Below, piece by piece: positions 1 to 8,133 of a DNA stretch of 12,343 nucleotides. The position numbers were made by a program, and so were the translations under genes. Position 1 is the stretch's first letter, and every line of letters begins with the position of its first letter. The stretch is taken from assembly GCA_002483765.1 (NCBI GenBank), contig DLIO01000096.1, positions 1-12,343 on the forward strand, read 5' to 3'. This stretch comes from Lentisphaeria bacterium UBA7640 (GTDB lineage: Bacteria > Verrucomicrobiota > Lentisphaeria > Victivallales > Victivallaceae). The notes below the pieces were generated by a model, which made no database searches, had not been told where the DNA came from, and saw only the letters and a list, made by a program, of their open reading frames with translations.

Positions 1-227
1 TTACCCTTTATACCGTCCGTCAAAGTTTGTTTGCCAACAATTTTGTAATTGGCATTTTGTGCAATCTCCGGCTTGGCTCCCGTGTCAAACGATGCATAGA
101 ATACTGGTGTCTTCAAGTCCCTGCCCTGTATGCTAGTCAATACTAACATTGCCAAAGCGATAATAAAAATACCCTTAAACATTGTATTTTCGTTATAAAT
201 CCAGCGAATTAAAAAAATTTGCGCCAT
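1..227 (-). CDS. Secreted LamG-like protein, 5' part only (runs off the left edge)
   Basis: An open frame enters from position 227 and is still open at position 1, so only about 75 N-terminal residues are visible. I chose the ATG at 227 because an AGGAGAAGGA ribosome binding site lies just upstream; the in-frame ATG at 182 has none. The N-terminus carries a hydrophobic signal-peptide core (IFIIALAMLVLTSI) followed by RDLKTPVFYASFDTG. The VFYASFD start and the later region ending TDGIKG resemble the beginning of concanavalin/LamG-like domains in large secreted proteins of Lentisphaerota; this is inference from pattern, and the catalytic part, if any, is outside the window. The gene sits behind a duplicated leader (254-462) that also precedes the pseudopilin gene, suggesting shared control. 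A decayed copy of its first codons lies at 1924-2040. Confidence 0.7.
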   Translation of the reverse strand, partial: MAQIFLIRWIYNENTMFKGIFIIALAMLVLTSIQGRDLKTPVFYASFDTGAKPEIAQNANYKIVGKQTLTDGIKG

Positions 228-253
228 TTTATCCTTCTCCTAGTAAAGTTAGT

Positions 254-292
254 GTAATAGTTTAGTGTCGAAAAATTAATTTTTTGAACATT
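254..292 (-). promoter_or_regulatory. Copy 1 of a repeated promoter-like element
   Basis: This 39-bp stretch matches 1887-1926 and 8995-9033 at most positions. Each copy lies 14 to 42 nt before a plausible start codon of a secreted or exported protein and reads in the same direction. On the minus strand it ends in the conserved CACTAAACTATTAC, which offers TAAACT as a -10 box with TTCAAA about 18 nt upstream. The centre is an imperfect inverted repeat around TTAA. Promoter function is inferred from position and conservation, not shown. Confidence 0.5.
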
Positions 293-462
293 TTTGTTTT
301 TCTCGATCAATTGTCGTTGAATAATTTTCTCCGCCATAATCAATTCGGAAATGTTATGGTTGCGTTCTTGGGAAAATTCATTTGAATAGTTTGATATCAG
401 AAGTCGAATCCCTAATAATTTATTTTGCAGACTTATGCTTTGATAATTTTCTATGTCATAAT
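254..462 (-). repeat. Duplicated leader R1 (homologous to 8995-9209)
   Basis: The 372-bp gap between the SGNH gene and the left-edge gene is mostly filled by a region that aligns end to end with the gap between lacI and the pseudopilin gene. Shared landmarks in the same order include GTAATARTTTAGTG, the CCATAA-N14-TTATGG hairpin (334-359), GGAAAATT, GAAGTC and CTATGTCATAAT. One- and two-base indels scattered between the copies show that conservation is at the DNA or RNA level rather than in a reading frame. A frame open from 472 to 209 exists in this copy but is broken in the other. The remaining 463-599 is AT-rich with nothing I can name. Confidence 0.75.
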
Positions 463-599
463 GGTCTCCCAGTTAAAGTTACTGTATTTCCCTAATTTAA
501 TTTTATTATTATAAGAAAAGCTATTGACTTCCACCATGAATTTTGATATACCAATAAGCTCGTAAAAACAACAACAGAAGATATCAAGTAAAACCGTAA

Positions 600-1757
600 T
601 CATAAATTAGTATCTGCCATACTAACCACCGGTACTTTTGTTTGCGGTAAAGAACTGGAATATTCCAGCAGTTCGCCTAGTGAAATCGGTGATACTGTGT
701 CAACAAAAGAGTCTTTTCCATAAATAGATGATTGCTTTGACGGGCGCATTTTTTCCAGCAATACGTTTGATACGGCACAATCGATAACTTCCAGTTTAAA
801 CTTATCCCGAGTATATCCATATCCTTCATAACCGGTGAAAAAATTTATACTTATCTGTTCTCCAGGTTTGACAGTGACCGAAACTTGATGTGTAAATATA
901 TTTTTTGTACCCGTTAGGCTTGACAAGACTATTTGGGAATTTGGGCCAGTAATTGCACCGATTTTACAGGATAATGTATACCAGCCGGCAATTACTGGAC
1001 TGACTGTAGTACTGTTTTTCTCCATTATATTAACAACACGAACTCCGCTACGGTTAGGGTGCACGGGCTCGATTCCGTATTTGATGTTCAAGGCCTGACT
1101 GATTGCTTTGGCAGTAATGCCGGCAATTAATTCATATCCTTTTTCATTTGGATGTAGAAAGACTTTTTCCTCCCAGTCAGGAATTTTACGGATAGGGAAT
1201 TCATACTCTACCCAAATAACTTTGTTGTCAGGAAAAAACTCGGTGAATTTTCGTCTCAGGATTTTGTTAGTAGCGCTGTTGCACTGGTCTCTGAGTGGAT
1301 TACTGGTGTCACAAGGTAAAATTGACGAGAGAAATATTTTTTTGACGAAGTTCTTTTTAAGTAGCGCATGAACAATCTTCACGATATCTACAGCGGTTTG
1401 TTCTGCCTTATCATTAATAAATCTTGCGTCTAGAACGCAGTTATTGTTGGTTCCTATTAATACATTGTAATACAGACAATCTGGAATGTCTTTCATTCTG
1501 TTTAGTACCAATGTGGTATTGTTACCGCCCTCACCGGCGTGACTGTAGCCGAACATGGCGGTGTGTGTACCGATGAATGCTAGGTTTGGAAGTCGTTTAA
1601 GCAATTCTTGACGCCACCAATCACCCCTTTCTGCCCAAGTAATGCTGTCTCCTATCATGCATAACGGAATTTGACCACTCGCTTCAGTGGCTGCATAATC
1701 AAAGTCTTGGTATTGATTCGTTTTTTTAGCTGTTTGTTTTAGTTTGTCATTCGCCAT
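600..1757 (-). CDS. SGNH/GDSL-family hydrolase with C-terminal beta-rich domain, probably frame-split from its signal peptide
   Basis: The 385-residue product shows an SGNH-hydrolase N-terminal domain, roughly residues 25-225: block I MIGDSITW with the nucleophile at Ser38, a glycine-rich block (GEGGNN, about 76-80), GTNN at 102-105 in place of the usual GxND, and LHPNEKGY with His202. Such enzymes hydrolyse esters, often removing acetyl groups from polysaccharides. The usual Asp three residues before the catalytic His is absent (the sequence is KVFLH). Residues about 235-385 look beta-rich and I do not recognise the family. No signal peptide is in this frame, but one is encoded just upstream (1872-1747) in a different frame; removing one base from the A5 run at the junction would fuse them. 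A TTG at 1769 is in frame, but its GGAGA is too close, so ATG 1757 is preferred. As written it would be cytoplasmic. Confidence 0.75.
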   Translation of the reverse strand: MANDKLKQTAKKTNQYQDFDYAATEASGQIPLCMIGDSITWAERGDWWRQELLKRLPNLAFIGTHTAMFGYSHAGEGGNNTTLVLNRMKDIPDCLYYNVLIGTNNNCVLDARFINDKAEQTAVDIVKIVHALLKKNFVKKIFLSSILPCDTSNPLRDQCNSATNKILRRKFTEFFPDNKVIWVEYEFPIRKIPDWEEKVFLHPNEKGYELIAGITAKAISQALNIKYGIEPVHPNRSGVRVVNIMEKNSTTVSPVIAGWYTLSCKIGAITGPNSQIVLSSLTGTKNIFTHQVSVTVKPGEQISINFFTGYEGYGYTRDKFKLEVIDCAVSNVLLEKMRPSKQSSIYGKDSFVDTVSPISLGELLEYSSSLPQTKVPVVSMADTNL

Positions 1758-1872
1758 TTTTAAGAACAATCTCCGTTGTCTTTATTTCTAATGTTGCTGT
1801 CTTCATTTCTGATGCTGCGAAAATTCTGATCATAATTATTGTCACCACTATTGACAGTGTCAGCGTTTTCAT
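1747..1872 (-). pseudogene. Orphan signal-peptide frame of the SGNH hydrolase (41 codons)
   Basis: An ATG at 1872 preceded by AAGGG with 6-nt spacing opens a 41-residue frame beginning MKTLTLSIVVTIIMIRIFAA, a good Sec signal peptide, and ending at a TGA at 1749-1747. Its last codons overlap the ATG (1757) of the SGNH gene. The two frames differ by one base at the run CTTAAAAATGG; with four A instead of five the products would join as ...EIVLKMANDK... into one secreted enzyme of about 420 residues. I read it as the 5' end of the same gene, separated by a single-base insertion, a sequencing error, or less likely frameshifting. Copy 2 of the repeated promoter element lies immediately upstream. 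Confidence 0.6.
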
Positions 1873-1886
1873 CTGTTTCCCTTATT

Positions 1887-1926
1887 GTAATAGTGTAGTG
1901 CTAAAAAGTTAATTCTTCTAAACATT
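1887..1926 (-). promoter_or_regulatory. Copy 2 of the repeated promoter-like element
   Basis: This 40-bp match to 254-292 and 8995-9033 keeps the GTAATARTKTAGTG end, with the minus-strand -10 candidate reading TACACT, and the AACATT end. Its palindromic core is more eroded than in copy 3. It lies 14 nt before the ATG at 1872 and abuts the truncated LamG-like remnant directly, so a recombination breakpoint coincides with its upstream edge. Confidence 0.5.
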
Positions 1927-2040
1927 CGTCAACGTCGGTTTACCAATAATTTTATAATTTACATCTTGTGCAATCTCCGGCGTTACTCCCGTGTTAAAAG
2001 ATGCTTAGAATACTAGAGTTTTCAAATCGTTCTTTCCGAT
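1924..2040 (-). pseudogene. Decayed fragment of a second copy of the left-edge LamG-like gene
   Basis: On the minus strand this reads DLKTLVF, a stop, then ASFNTGVTPEIAQDVNYKI and IGKPTLTNV, against DLKTPVFYASFDTG, AKPEIAQNANYKIVGKQ and TLTDGIKG of the left-edge gene. The DNA agrees at about four bases in five by eye. The Tyr codon TAT has become TAA, the signal-peptide part upstream is hardly recognisable, and the homology stops abruptly at 1924-1926 where the repeated promoter element begins. It is a remnant of a duplicated gene, not a functional one. Confidence 0.75.
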
Positions 2041-2103
2041 ACATTATCGTATTCTAGGATGTCCCTCCTGCACTTGACCCAAAGTATACAAAGCTTGATA
2101 ATC

Positions 2104-2367
2104 CTACAAATTAAGGATCAAAAATTTAAAGTTATCTTGCTCCATCTTTTGATAATCAATCAAATCATGGTCAATACGGCGAATTTCTTTTAGAAAAGAA
2201 TGGCAACAATTTTCCCAAGCATTTATTCCATCTAAACTAAATGCTCCACGAAGATTACAAGTTAATACTCGAAATGTATGTTCCTTATTGAAATCAAGGT
2301 CTTTTGGAAGAACTATATCCTTCTGAGGTAACATATCGAGTTTGTTTTTGGTAAAGCTCTGTGACAT
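2104..2367 (-). pseudogene. Truncated endonuclease/exonuclease/phosphatase (EEP) family remnant
   Basis: The 87-codon frame has a modest ribosome binding site (GAGG, about 12 nt before the ATG). Residues about 32-72 match the start of the EEP fold: FRVLTCNLRGAFSLDG with the active-site Asn in CNLR, then NAWENCCHSFLKEI and IDHDLIDYQKM. EEP enzymes continue for 250 residues or so with the catalytic Asp/His motifs, all missing here. The metal-binding Glu expected in the QE motif is Lys (YQKM), which points to decay before or after truncation. Intact relatives in carbohydrate loci are metal-dependent hydrolases, often secreted phosphodiesterase-like proteins. No signal peptide is visible. The sequence downstream runs directly into the LamG-like remnant. 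Confidence 0.65.
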
Positions 2368-2438
2368 TTTATAATTTCATCCTCAATTTATGAGTTGTTT
2401 TTTTGTTATTTGACGAGTAAAACGGTTTGATTTAAAAA

Positions 2439-4310
2439 TCATTCTGCTCCCGGAGCAACCGTTGTTACTTTTAATTTTGGTTCAAAGTATTTATGGACTA
2501 TTTGCATTTCTTTAAATATTTCCGGAAAAATCTGCTGATAATATGCTGTGTTCTCCTTGCACAAAAGACTTCGGTTTAGTTGACGTAATCCGAAGGTTGC
2601 TGCTATCCAGGTATTAGTCCAGCCGGATTCAACGCACCATGCGCCCCAACCACTGTCAGCTGAACTACCAAAAAACTCCCAAAGTTCGTAATCAAATCCC
2701 CGCATCCAGCAACCATCAAGATAATTTTGACTTTTTGATTTTATTTGAATGCGGCACAGGAAGTCTGCTAATCTATTTTCAGCATCAATATAAAAATTGT
2801 CCTCAGTAGCCATAGCTGCTTCGTGCAGACCAATAAACGCATAATTAACAGTATAAATTAAATCACATGCAGGATCGCCGTTTTGTTGAATCAATGCAGC
2901 TTCGGTAGTTCCATATTCCTCGTTTGAAGTCGGTGCCGGATATTTGCCGTATTCGGGGTCACCCATCATTTCTCGAATTGCGCCACATTCGGCCATATTA
3001 TCGAGCAAAGTGGTCGCGACAGTGCGTAGCCAACTTCGGTGTTCACTCGTGTCTTCAACTTGCACTAAAAAAGCCAAAGGTAAAAGTAAACGGGCATATT
3101 CTTGAGTGATGCCATTAGTCCAGACCAGTTTGGGAAACACTTCCATCGTCATACGGATAGCGCATTTTGTTTTATCGAGAAATTCCTGATGTCCAGTCAA
3201 AACGTATGCTTGCAAGAAGCCGGCCCACATATAAGCTTGGTAATGCGGGCGATATTCGACATAATCTTCATTCTGATAAGTTTGCCAGGTTTTCCCATCG
3301 GCAAATGCCTTCGGAGGACGCAAACTTCCTCGCCGGAATCCCTGTACCCCAGTAGTACGCAAAACGGATAAAAAGCAACGCAAAATATTTTCACTATAAC
3401 CAATATTGCCAGTTAATTCCGATGCTAAAACACACCCCATCGCAGCACGGCAATTGTCATCGCCATAAAATACCGGGAGGTTTTCATAAAAATACAACCC
3501 GCCATAGGTTGGACTTAGTGGGTCAGTATCCGCTAGCTTTTTGGAATGGAACAAAAAGTTCATGATCTGTTGCGTTGCCTTACGAGAAGGATAGCTGTTA
3601 TTTATTGCCCAGTCAAGAGCTGGAATCATTGCAGATTCTCCAGTGCAGTCACCACGCGTCATCGGGCGTGGCGATTGCCTGCCAGAAGATTCTATACCAG
3701 AATTGTACCCCTCAAAAACTCCGGTCATGTTGCCCTGTCCAAATAGGTCGCCTTGGTCAAAAAAGATATGATTATTGAACCATCGTACATTCGCGTTAAA
3801 AGCGTTTTTCTCAACACCTTTTGGGAGTTTTCCGCCACTATTAAAAGTAGGCTTAACACTCATCAAGCAATCTATTTCTTCAATGCCATCTTTACCGTTA
3901 AGCCAAGCCTGTATTCTCCCCATCACGATTTTCCAATCGGCGAAAGGAGCAAAACGCCCTTCAACAAAATTACTCAATTTCGTGGTTGAAATCAGAATAT
4001 GTGGGTACTCTGGATGCTGGAACAATATCGGATGATGTTCTTCCGGTAATCCGTAAACTGCTTTACGGTACCCAGCAACTCGGGCCAAGGTTAAATGCGC
4101 TTTAACCGGAGTTTTAACCGGACGAAACCAACAGTTATGCTGGATTAGTATCTGGCCTTCCAGCAAATTTTTGTCAAAGAAATCAGAAACAACGACTGTT
4201 CGTTCAAGCTCAGCCTGTACCGGTTCCTCGAATTCAATTCCTAGAACTTCCTCTGGAAATTCTAAGAAGACACGTTTCTGAATGACGCCTGTCATTTTAT
4301 CATTATTCAT
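2439..4310 (-). CDS. Putative alpha-helical-toroid glycoside-hydrolase-like protein (623 aa)
   Basis: Residues about 10-140 are a beta-rich N-terminal domain ending in FQHPEYPHILISTTKLSNF, a stretch I associate with uncharacterised Verrucomicrobiota/Lentisphaerota proteins. Residues about 165-610 are helix-rich with repeated aromatic/acidic segments as in (alpha/alpha)6-barrel glycosidases: RGDCTGESAM (219-228), YGDDNCRAA (282-290), and ADSGWGAWCVESGWTNTW (552-569, with Asp552 and Glu561 as possible active-site acids). Function as a glycan-processing enzyme is inferred from fold style and neighbours; the catalytic residues are guesses. No signal peptide is present and the upstream frame is closed by a stop at 4355-4353, with no earlier start. 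The ATG at 4310 has only a weak ribosome binding site, so the true N-terminus may have been lost or the protein may act inside the cell on imported sugars. It follows the large glycosidase-like gene by 193 bp. Confidence 0.75.
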   Translation of the reverse strand: MNNDKMTGVIQKRVFLEFPEEVLGIEFEEPVQAELERTVVVSDFFDKNLLEGQILIQHNCWFRPVKTPVKAHLTLARVAGYRKAVYGLPEEHHPILFQHPEYPHILISTTKLSNFVEGRFAPFADWKIVMGRIQAWLNGKDGIEEIDCLMSVKPTFNSGGKLPKGVEKNAFNANVRWFNNHIFFDQGDLFGQGNMTGVFEGYNSGIESSGRQSPRPMTRGDCTGESAMIPALDWAINNSYPSRKATQQIMNFLFHSKKLADTDPLSPTYGGLYFYENLPVFYGDDNCRAAMGCVLASELTGNIGYSENILRCFLSVLRTTGVQGFRRGSLRPPKAFADGKTWQTYQNEDYVEYRPHYQAYMWAGFLQAYVLTGHQEFLDKTKCAIRMTMEVFPKLVWTNGITQEYARLLLPLAFLVQVEDTSEHRSWLRTVATTLLDNMAECGAIREMMGDPEYGKYPAPTSNEEYGTTEAALIQQNGDPACDLIYTVNYAFIGLHEAAMATEDNFYIDAENRLADFLCRIQIKSKSQNYLDGCWMRGFDYELWEFFGSSADSGWGAWCVESGWTNTWIAATFGLRQLNRSLLCKENTAYYQQIFPEIFKEMQIVHKYFEPKLKVTTVAPGAE

Positions 4311-4503
4311 TATATATAGTCTTGTTTTGTTTTTTGTAATGGTTCGACTTTTTCAAACCTAAATCTTTGAGACTCTGTATTTTTTGATTTTAGGGTTAAA
4401 AAACTTTATACTATACTTTTTCAAGTTAGTTTAAATTAAATACTTTTGAAATCATCTATACATACTTGGATAATTTCCACGTCAAATCAGGATCATTTCT
4501 TTA

Positions 4504-7500
4504 TCACTTTAAGGCAAGGCAGAATGCTTCGCCATTCATATCCAATTCTATGGCTTCCTGATACGGTACTTGTTCTTCCTTTATCATTTTACCATACTTA
4601 TCCATTGATATTACAGTAACCTTGTTATCTTTTCCAATTCTAGGGAAAGAACTCAGATCCAAACTAATTTTTTCCTTTTTTCGGAAAGGTGCTGGTATGA
4701 CTTTTAATAGGCCGTTTTCGTTACGGACGATGTAAGCTTCTGAAGAGGTCAAGAAGTCAGTTTGTCGAACAGTTCCGAAATTATCGACATAAAAAAAGTC
4801 ATCTGTCTGCGTCAAGTCTGCTCGGCTGTTGTTGATCAACGCCGAATAACTTTGTCCTTTTCCCGGCAGATTAAAGACAAAACCGTTCGGCGGAAGCAAA
4901 AATTTCCGATCATGAATCTCAACTTCAAAGTTTTCATTTTCATGGAGGTTCGCAGCAGTTTCTGCACCGTTTTCATAGGTAACTTTAACTTGATTATTGT
5001 TCAAGTTTCTTGCTTTTATGGCTTCTTCGACAGAACCAAGTTTGCCATTGATATTGTAAAATATCTGCTTAGCAGGAATTAATGTGTAGAACTGTTGCAT
5101 CGGCTGGATCATAAAATATGATTTTATCATGTAGCTGGGAATCTGCTTGTACGGCGAACCATGATAACCACCGTAAATATGGCCTGTATTGCCATAGATG
5201 AATTCGTATGCAAGTAGTTTATGAATGTTCTCTTCTGGCTTCAAACCGCTACCCTTAAAATTCATCAATGATAGATGATATCCGCAGTCGTTAGAAAGCT
5301 CATGGAGTTTACGAAGCTGAAAATCAGGCATTACATGGATGTTTGCTCGCTGTGGTTGAGCATAGTTGTCACAAATCCCGGCAAAGAGCCACTGGCTAAC
5401 TCCTTCACTGAGCACTGGCCCAAAATCATCAATTTCCATACGCAAACTTTCCACAAAAGTTCGGTATGCGGCAGAGAACATGCCAGCACCCGGCACCCTA
5501 GAGTCGTAGTCAGTATAACGCCATGGTGGCGGACAAGTCAGTTGATCGAGATAGCCACAGGTTGGATTGAATTTCTTTTTAAAAATCTGATTGTAGCGCT
5601 TCTGCAACTCGCGCATACGACTATTTTTAACCTGTAGATGACCGCCAGAGCCGTAAACCCAATCTTTTTGAGCGTTCTGCGTCAGGTAGTCTTCATCCCA
5701 AACATCATAGGAGAGTGGCGATAGCAAAGTGTGATCGGTGTAAAGTCCTCCCCGAAAGCCAAGTTTCCCAAAACCAGAGAAAAGCCTAACTAACCCAGCA
5801 TCACCGCCAATCAGCGGTTCGATGTCCTCGATGAAAGTAATCGGGTCACCGTTAATGCGCGGCTTGTAGACTCGGAACAAATCACCATGATAACGAATGT
5901 TGAGTTTGCGCGCACCAAAGGCGTGCATCTCTTCCCACATTGCTAGTTCACGTTCAAAAAAATCTTTGCGTGGTTGCGGCTCGTAAGCCATCCGGGTTGC
6001 CCAAACATCTTCGGAGGTTTCTTTCAAATAGCGATGAGGCGGGTTGGGGATATTTGGCAAAACAGCATCTAAACGCTCATCAATAGTCAAGAATAGCCGT
6101 TCCCGTACTGGATTGCGCATTCCATCTGTTTTGTGGTCATAGACTGCACCTCCGTTGATCAAATATGTCGAAACGACTTCATTCGTTACTTTTGAACCAT
6201 CCGCCACCCATGTTGTATCCCCGAGACTTTGATTAAACTCCCAGCGTCCCCCGCTCCTGCTACTAGTTTCGCTAAAAAGAGCGGAAGCATCGCTGTTATA
6301 CCAATCGAACAGACTAGAAATATAGATATCATCTCCGCAAAAGATACCTGGCCCTTCACTATGCTGACGCCAACCGCGAATTGGCATGTAAGGAACTTCC
6401 ACCACTGTTCCCTGTAACTGATTAATTCCACCCGCCTTTACCTGCATCACACCACCGTTTTTAGTAGATAAATCAATAATCAGAGAGTTGTTTTTTAATT
6501 CCAGCTGCCACTTGGCAGGTTGCTTGGTGCTTTTAACGTCGTAAAGCCAATCTAAAATGAGTTTATTATCGTCAAAGCGAGAGGAGATAAGTTTCGCATT
6601 TACAAGTGGAGAAGAAGGAGGAATCAACTTTTTCCCGTCTGCCCAATAGAAACCGCCATTCAGAGCGGGGGAAAAAGTCTTGCCGTTGAAGGTCGCCTTG
6701 ATATCGCTCAAGGTGCCACTCGTTGCATTGACGTTAAAAACTAGACGAGAGGAAGCAAAACGCCAACTTTTCTCACCAGTCTGAGTCAAGGTTGCTTGGG
6801 AAGCCTTGACTGGGGTCGGCAAAATGGTTTCTGCCCGAGTCGGAAGACCAAGCTCCTTCCAAGATGGAACTTTCGCACTACTCAAAGTTTTTTCACTCAT
6901 CTTATAGAAACTCAACGAGTCAAGATACAAAACTTTATTCGGTTCATTCAATCCAGAAAAAACAATCCCATCGAGTCGGGACGGGGTTTTGATTGTATTC
7001 GGTAGCGCTTTATGCCAGACGCTCCATCCGTTCCAATGAAGCCATCCCTGATCTGCGCTACGCATAGAAAGATCGTGTTTACCGCCATCGACATCCGTGA
7101 TTCGGAAGCTAATCATCAATTTAGGTCGCTTAGCGCGTTTCCATGGAGAAGCAAACGCCCAAACATTAATCGCGTTAAAATCTTCTTTAATGATGGAATT
7201 TGCTGGCGGAGTCAACACGACTTCCGCGGACGGATCCCATTTGGTTGCCCCATGATTCAACTCCAACCGGCCCACATAATCTCCCCATAATGGTTCTTCT
7301 TGGCTACGGGTAAATAGTGCATCTACCATCCCTTTCGGATAACTAAGATTCCAGCCAGTCATATCTTCGAATCCGAAATATACCTTTTCACGTTCAGTCC
7401 GTCCCTCTAAATGACGGCTACGTGGATATTGGACAGCATCGCAGACCAAATTATTTAATTCAACTGAAACTATTTCACCATTTCCAGGCTTTTCAAAGCG

Positions 7501-8094
7501 CTGATCTTTAACAAAAATAAGCCCTTCCGAAACAGGAAGGGGGTTGTTTTGCTGAAGTAATTCATAGTGAGTTTTAGCCTCTTTCTGAGTCATAAAACGG
7601 TTGTAAATCCTAACCAGTGCGATTTTGCCATTAAAATTCTGCTTGGACCACCCTAAAGAATCCCCTAGTGCCAACGATGCCCTTTCGTAAATTGGTACGC
7701 CGTTAACTTCAGCAAATAAATCCGGTAATCCATTTCGAAAAACCTGGACTTTGTCTGGAGTTCCGGTCAAAACATAATGAGTCCAAGCTCTTAATTCAGA
7801 CTTACTTTGGAGGGAGGGCATCCACTGTTTTTTGGGGGCATTGACTAATAACGTCCTTACCTCACCATCTTTGCGATAGCAGGGAAAGCCGAAAGACTTA
7901 GGCATTAGAAGAGCATAACCACAGTCATCGGCTTCAACTTTCAAATAAACCTCAGCAGTAAAACCGCTCTTTCCCCAATCAGGAATACCGTTTAGACGCA
8001 CGGAATCGCCTGGAAAACTCCAGTAATTGCTCGGCTCGGTAGCTGTCAATCCCAAACAAAACAATCCGCATAGCAATACAATGAAATTCTGCAT
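4504..8094 (-). CDS. Large secreted multidomain glycosidase-like protein (1196 aa)
   Basis: I start at ATG 8094, which has AAGGA ten nt upstream; the in-frame GTG at 8103 is almost on top of that site. Residues 1-19 are a signal peptide (MQNFIVLLCGLFCLGLTAT). About 25-185 resembles a LamG/concanavalin domain (FNGKIALVRIYNR), about 235-390 a jelly-roll module (VYFGFEDMTGW, VLYLDSLSFYK), and about 440-660 a beta-supersandwich (ASSRLVFNVNATSGTLSDI). About 690-1010 looks like a TIM barrel with YTDHTLL, GYLDQL and GPVLSEG; Asp850 in YLD and Glu897 in SEG sit where a retaining glycosidase would carry nucleophile and acid/base. A beta-rich C-terminus follows. The arrangement recalls GH101-like enzymes, but I cannot assign a family; substrate unknown. 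It lies 39 bp downstream of the pseudopilin gene, probably co-transcribed with it. Confidence 0.85.
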   Translation of the reverse strand: MQNFIVLLCGLFCLGLTATEPSNYWSFPGDSVRLNGIPDWGKSGFTAEVYLKVEADDCGYALLMPKSFGFPCYRKDGEVRTLLVNAPKKQWMPSLQSKSELRAWTHYVLTGTPDKVQVFRNGLPDLFAEVNGVPIYERASLALGDSLGWSKQNFNGKIALVRIYNRFMTQKEAKTHYELLQQNNPLPVSEGLIFVKDQRFEKPGNGEIVSVELNNLVCDAVQYPRSRHLEGRTEREKVYFGFEDMTGWNLSYPKGMVDALFTRSQEEPLWGDYVGRLELNHGATKWDPSAEVVLTPPANSIIKEDFNAINVWAFASPWKRAKRPKLMISFRITDVDGGKHDLSMRSADQGWLHWNGWSVWHKALPNTIKTPSRLDGIVFSGLNEPNKVLYLDSLSFYKMSEKTLSSAKVPSWKELGLPTRAETILPTPVKASQATLTQTGEKSWRFASSRLVFNVNATSGTLSDIKATFNGKTFSPALNGGFYWADGKKLIPPSSPLVNAKLISSRFDDNKLILDWLYDVKSTKQPAKWQLELKNNSLIIDLSTKNGGVMQVKAGGINQLQGTVVEVPYMPIRGWRQHSEGPGIFCGDDIYISSLFDWYNSDASALFSETSSRSGGRWEFNQSLGDTTWVADGSKVTNEVVSTYLINGGAVYDHKTDGMRNPVRERLFLTIDERLDAVLPNIPNPPHRYLKETSEDVWATRMAYEPQPRKDFFERELAMWEEMHAFGARKLNIRYHGDLFRVYKPRINGDPITFIEDIEPLIGGDAGLVRLFSGFGKLGFRGGLYTDHTLLSPLSYDVWDEDYLTQNAQKDWVYGSGGHLQVKNSRMRELQKRYNQIFKKKFNPTCGYLDQLTCPPPWRYTDYDSRVPGAGMFSAAYRTFVESLRMEIDDFGPVLSEGVSQWLFAGICDNYAQPQRANIHVMPDFQLRKLHELSNDCGYHLSLMNFKGSGLKPEENIHKLLAYEFIYGNTGHIYGGYHGSPYKQIPSYMIKSYFMIQPMQQFYTLIPAKQIFYNINGKLGSVEEAIKARNLNNNQVKVTYENGAETAANLHENENFEVEIHDRKFLLPPNGFVFNLPGKGQSYSALINNSRADLTQTDDFFYVDNFGTVRQTDFLTSSEAYIVRNENGLLKVIPAPFRKKEKISLDLSSFPRIGKDNKVTVISMDKYGKMIKEEQVPYQEAIELDMNGEAFCLALK

Positions 8095-8133
8095 AATTTG
8101 CACTTCCTTAAATATAAATTTTAAATATAAGTC

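Noticed and set aside
209..472. A minus-strand frame of about 87 codons in the left leader, overlapping the start of the left-edge gene
   Set aside because: It has no good start with a ribosome binding site, and the homologous region at 8995-9209 breaks the frame with stops and indels, so the conservation is not coding.
2924..4035. Several plus-strand frames of 60-90 codons opposite the 623-residue gene
   Set aside because: They mirror a long conserved gene on the other strand, lack ribosome binding sites and have no recognisable domains.
4340..4400. Imperfect inverted repeat (AACCTAAATC with GATTTTAGGGTT) in the gap after the large glycosidase-like gene
   Set aside because: Bulges, a long loop and no T-run make it indistinguishable from chance in AT-rich DNA.
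4762..7290. Plus-strand frames of up to 120 codons and an 81-codon minus-strand frame (6186-6431) within the large glycosidase-like gene
   Set aside because: They are overlaps within a continuous 1196-residue frame that shows domain structure throughout.
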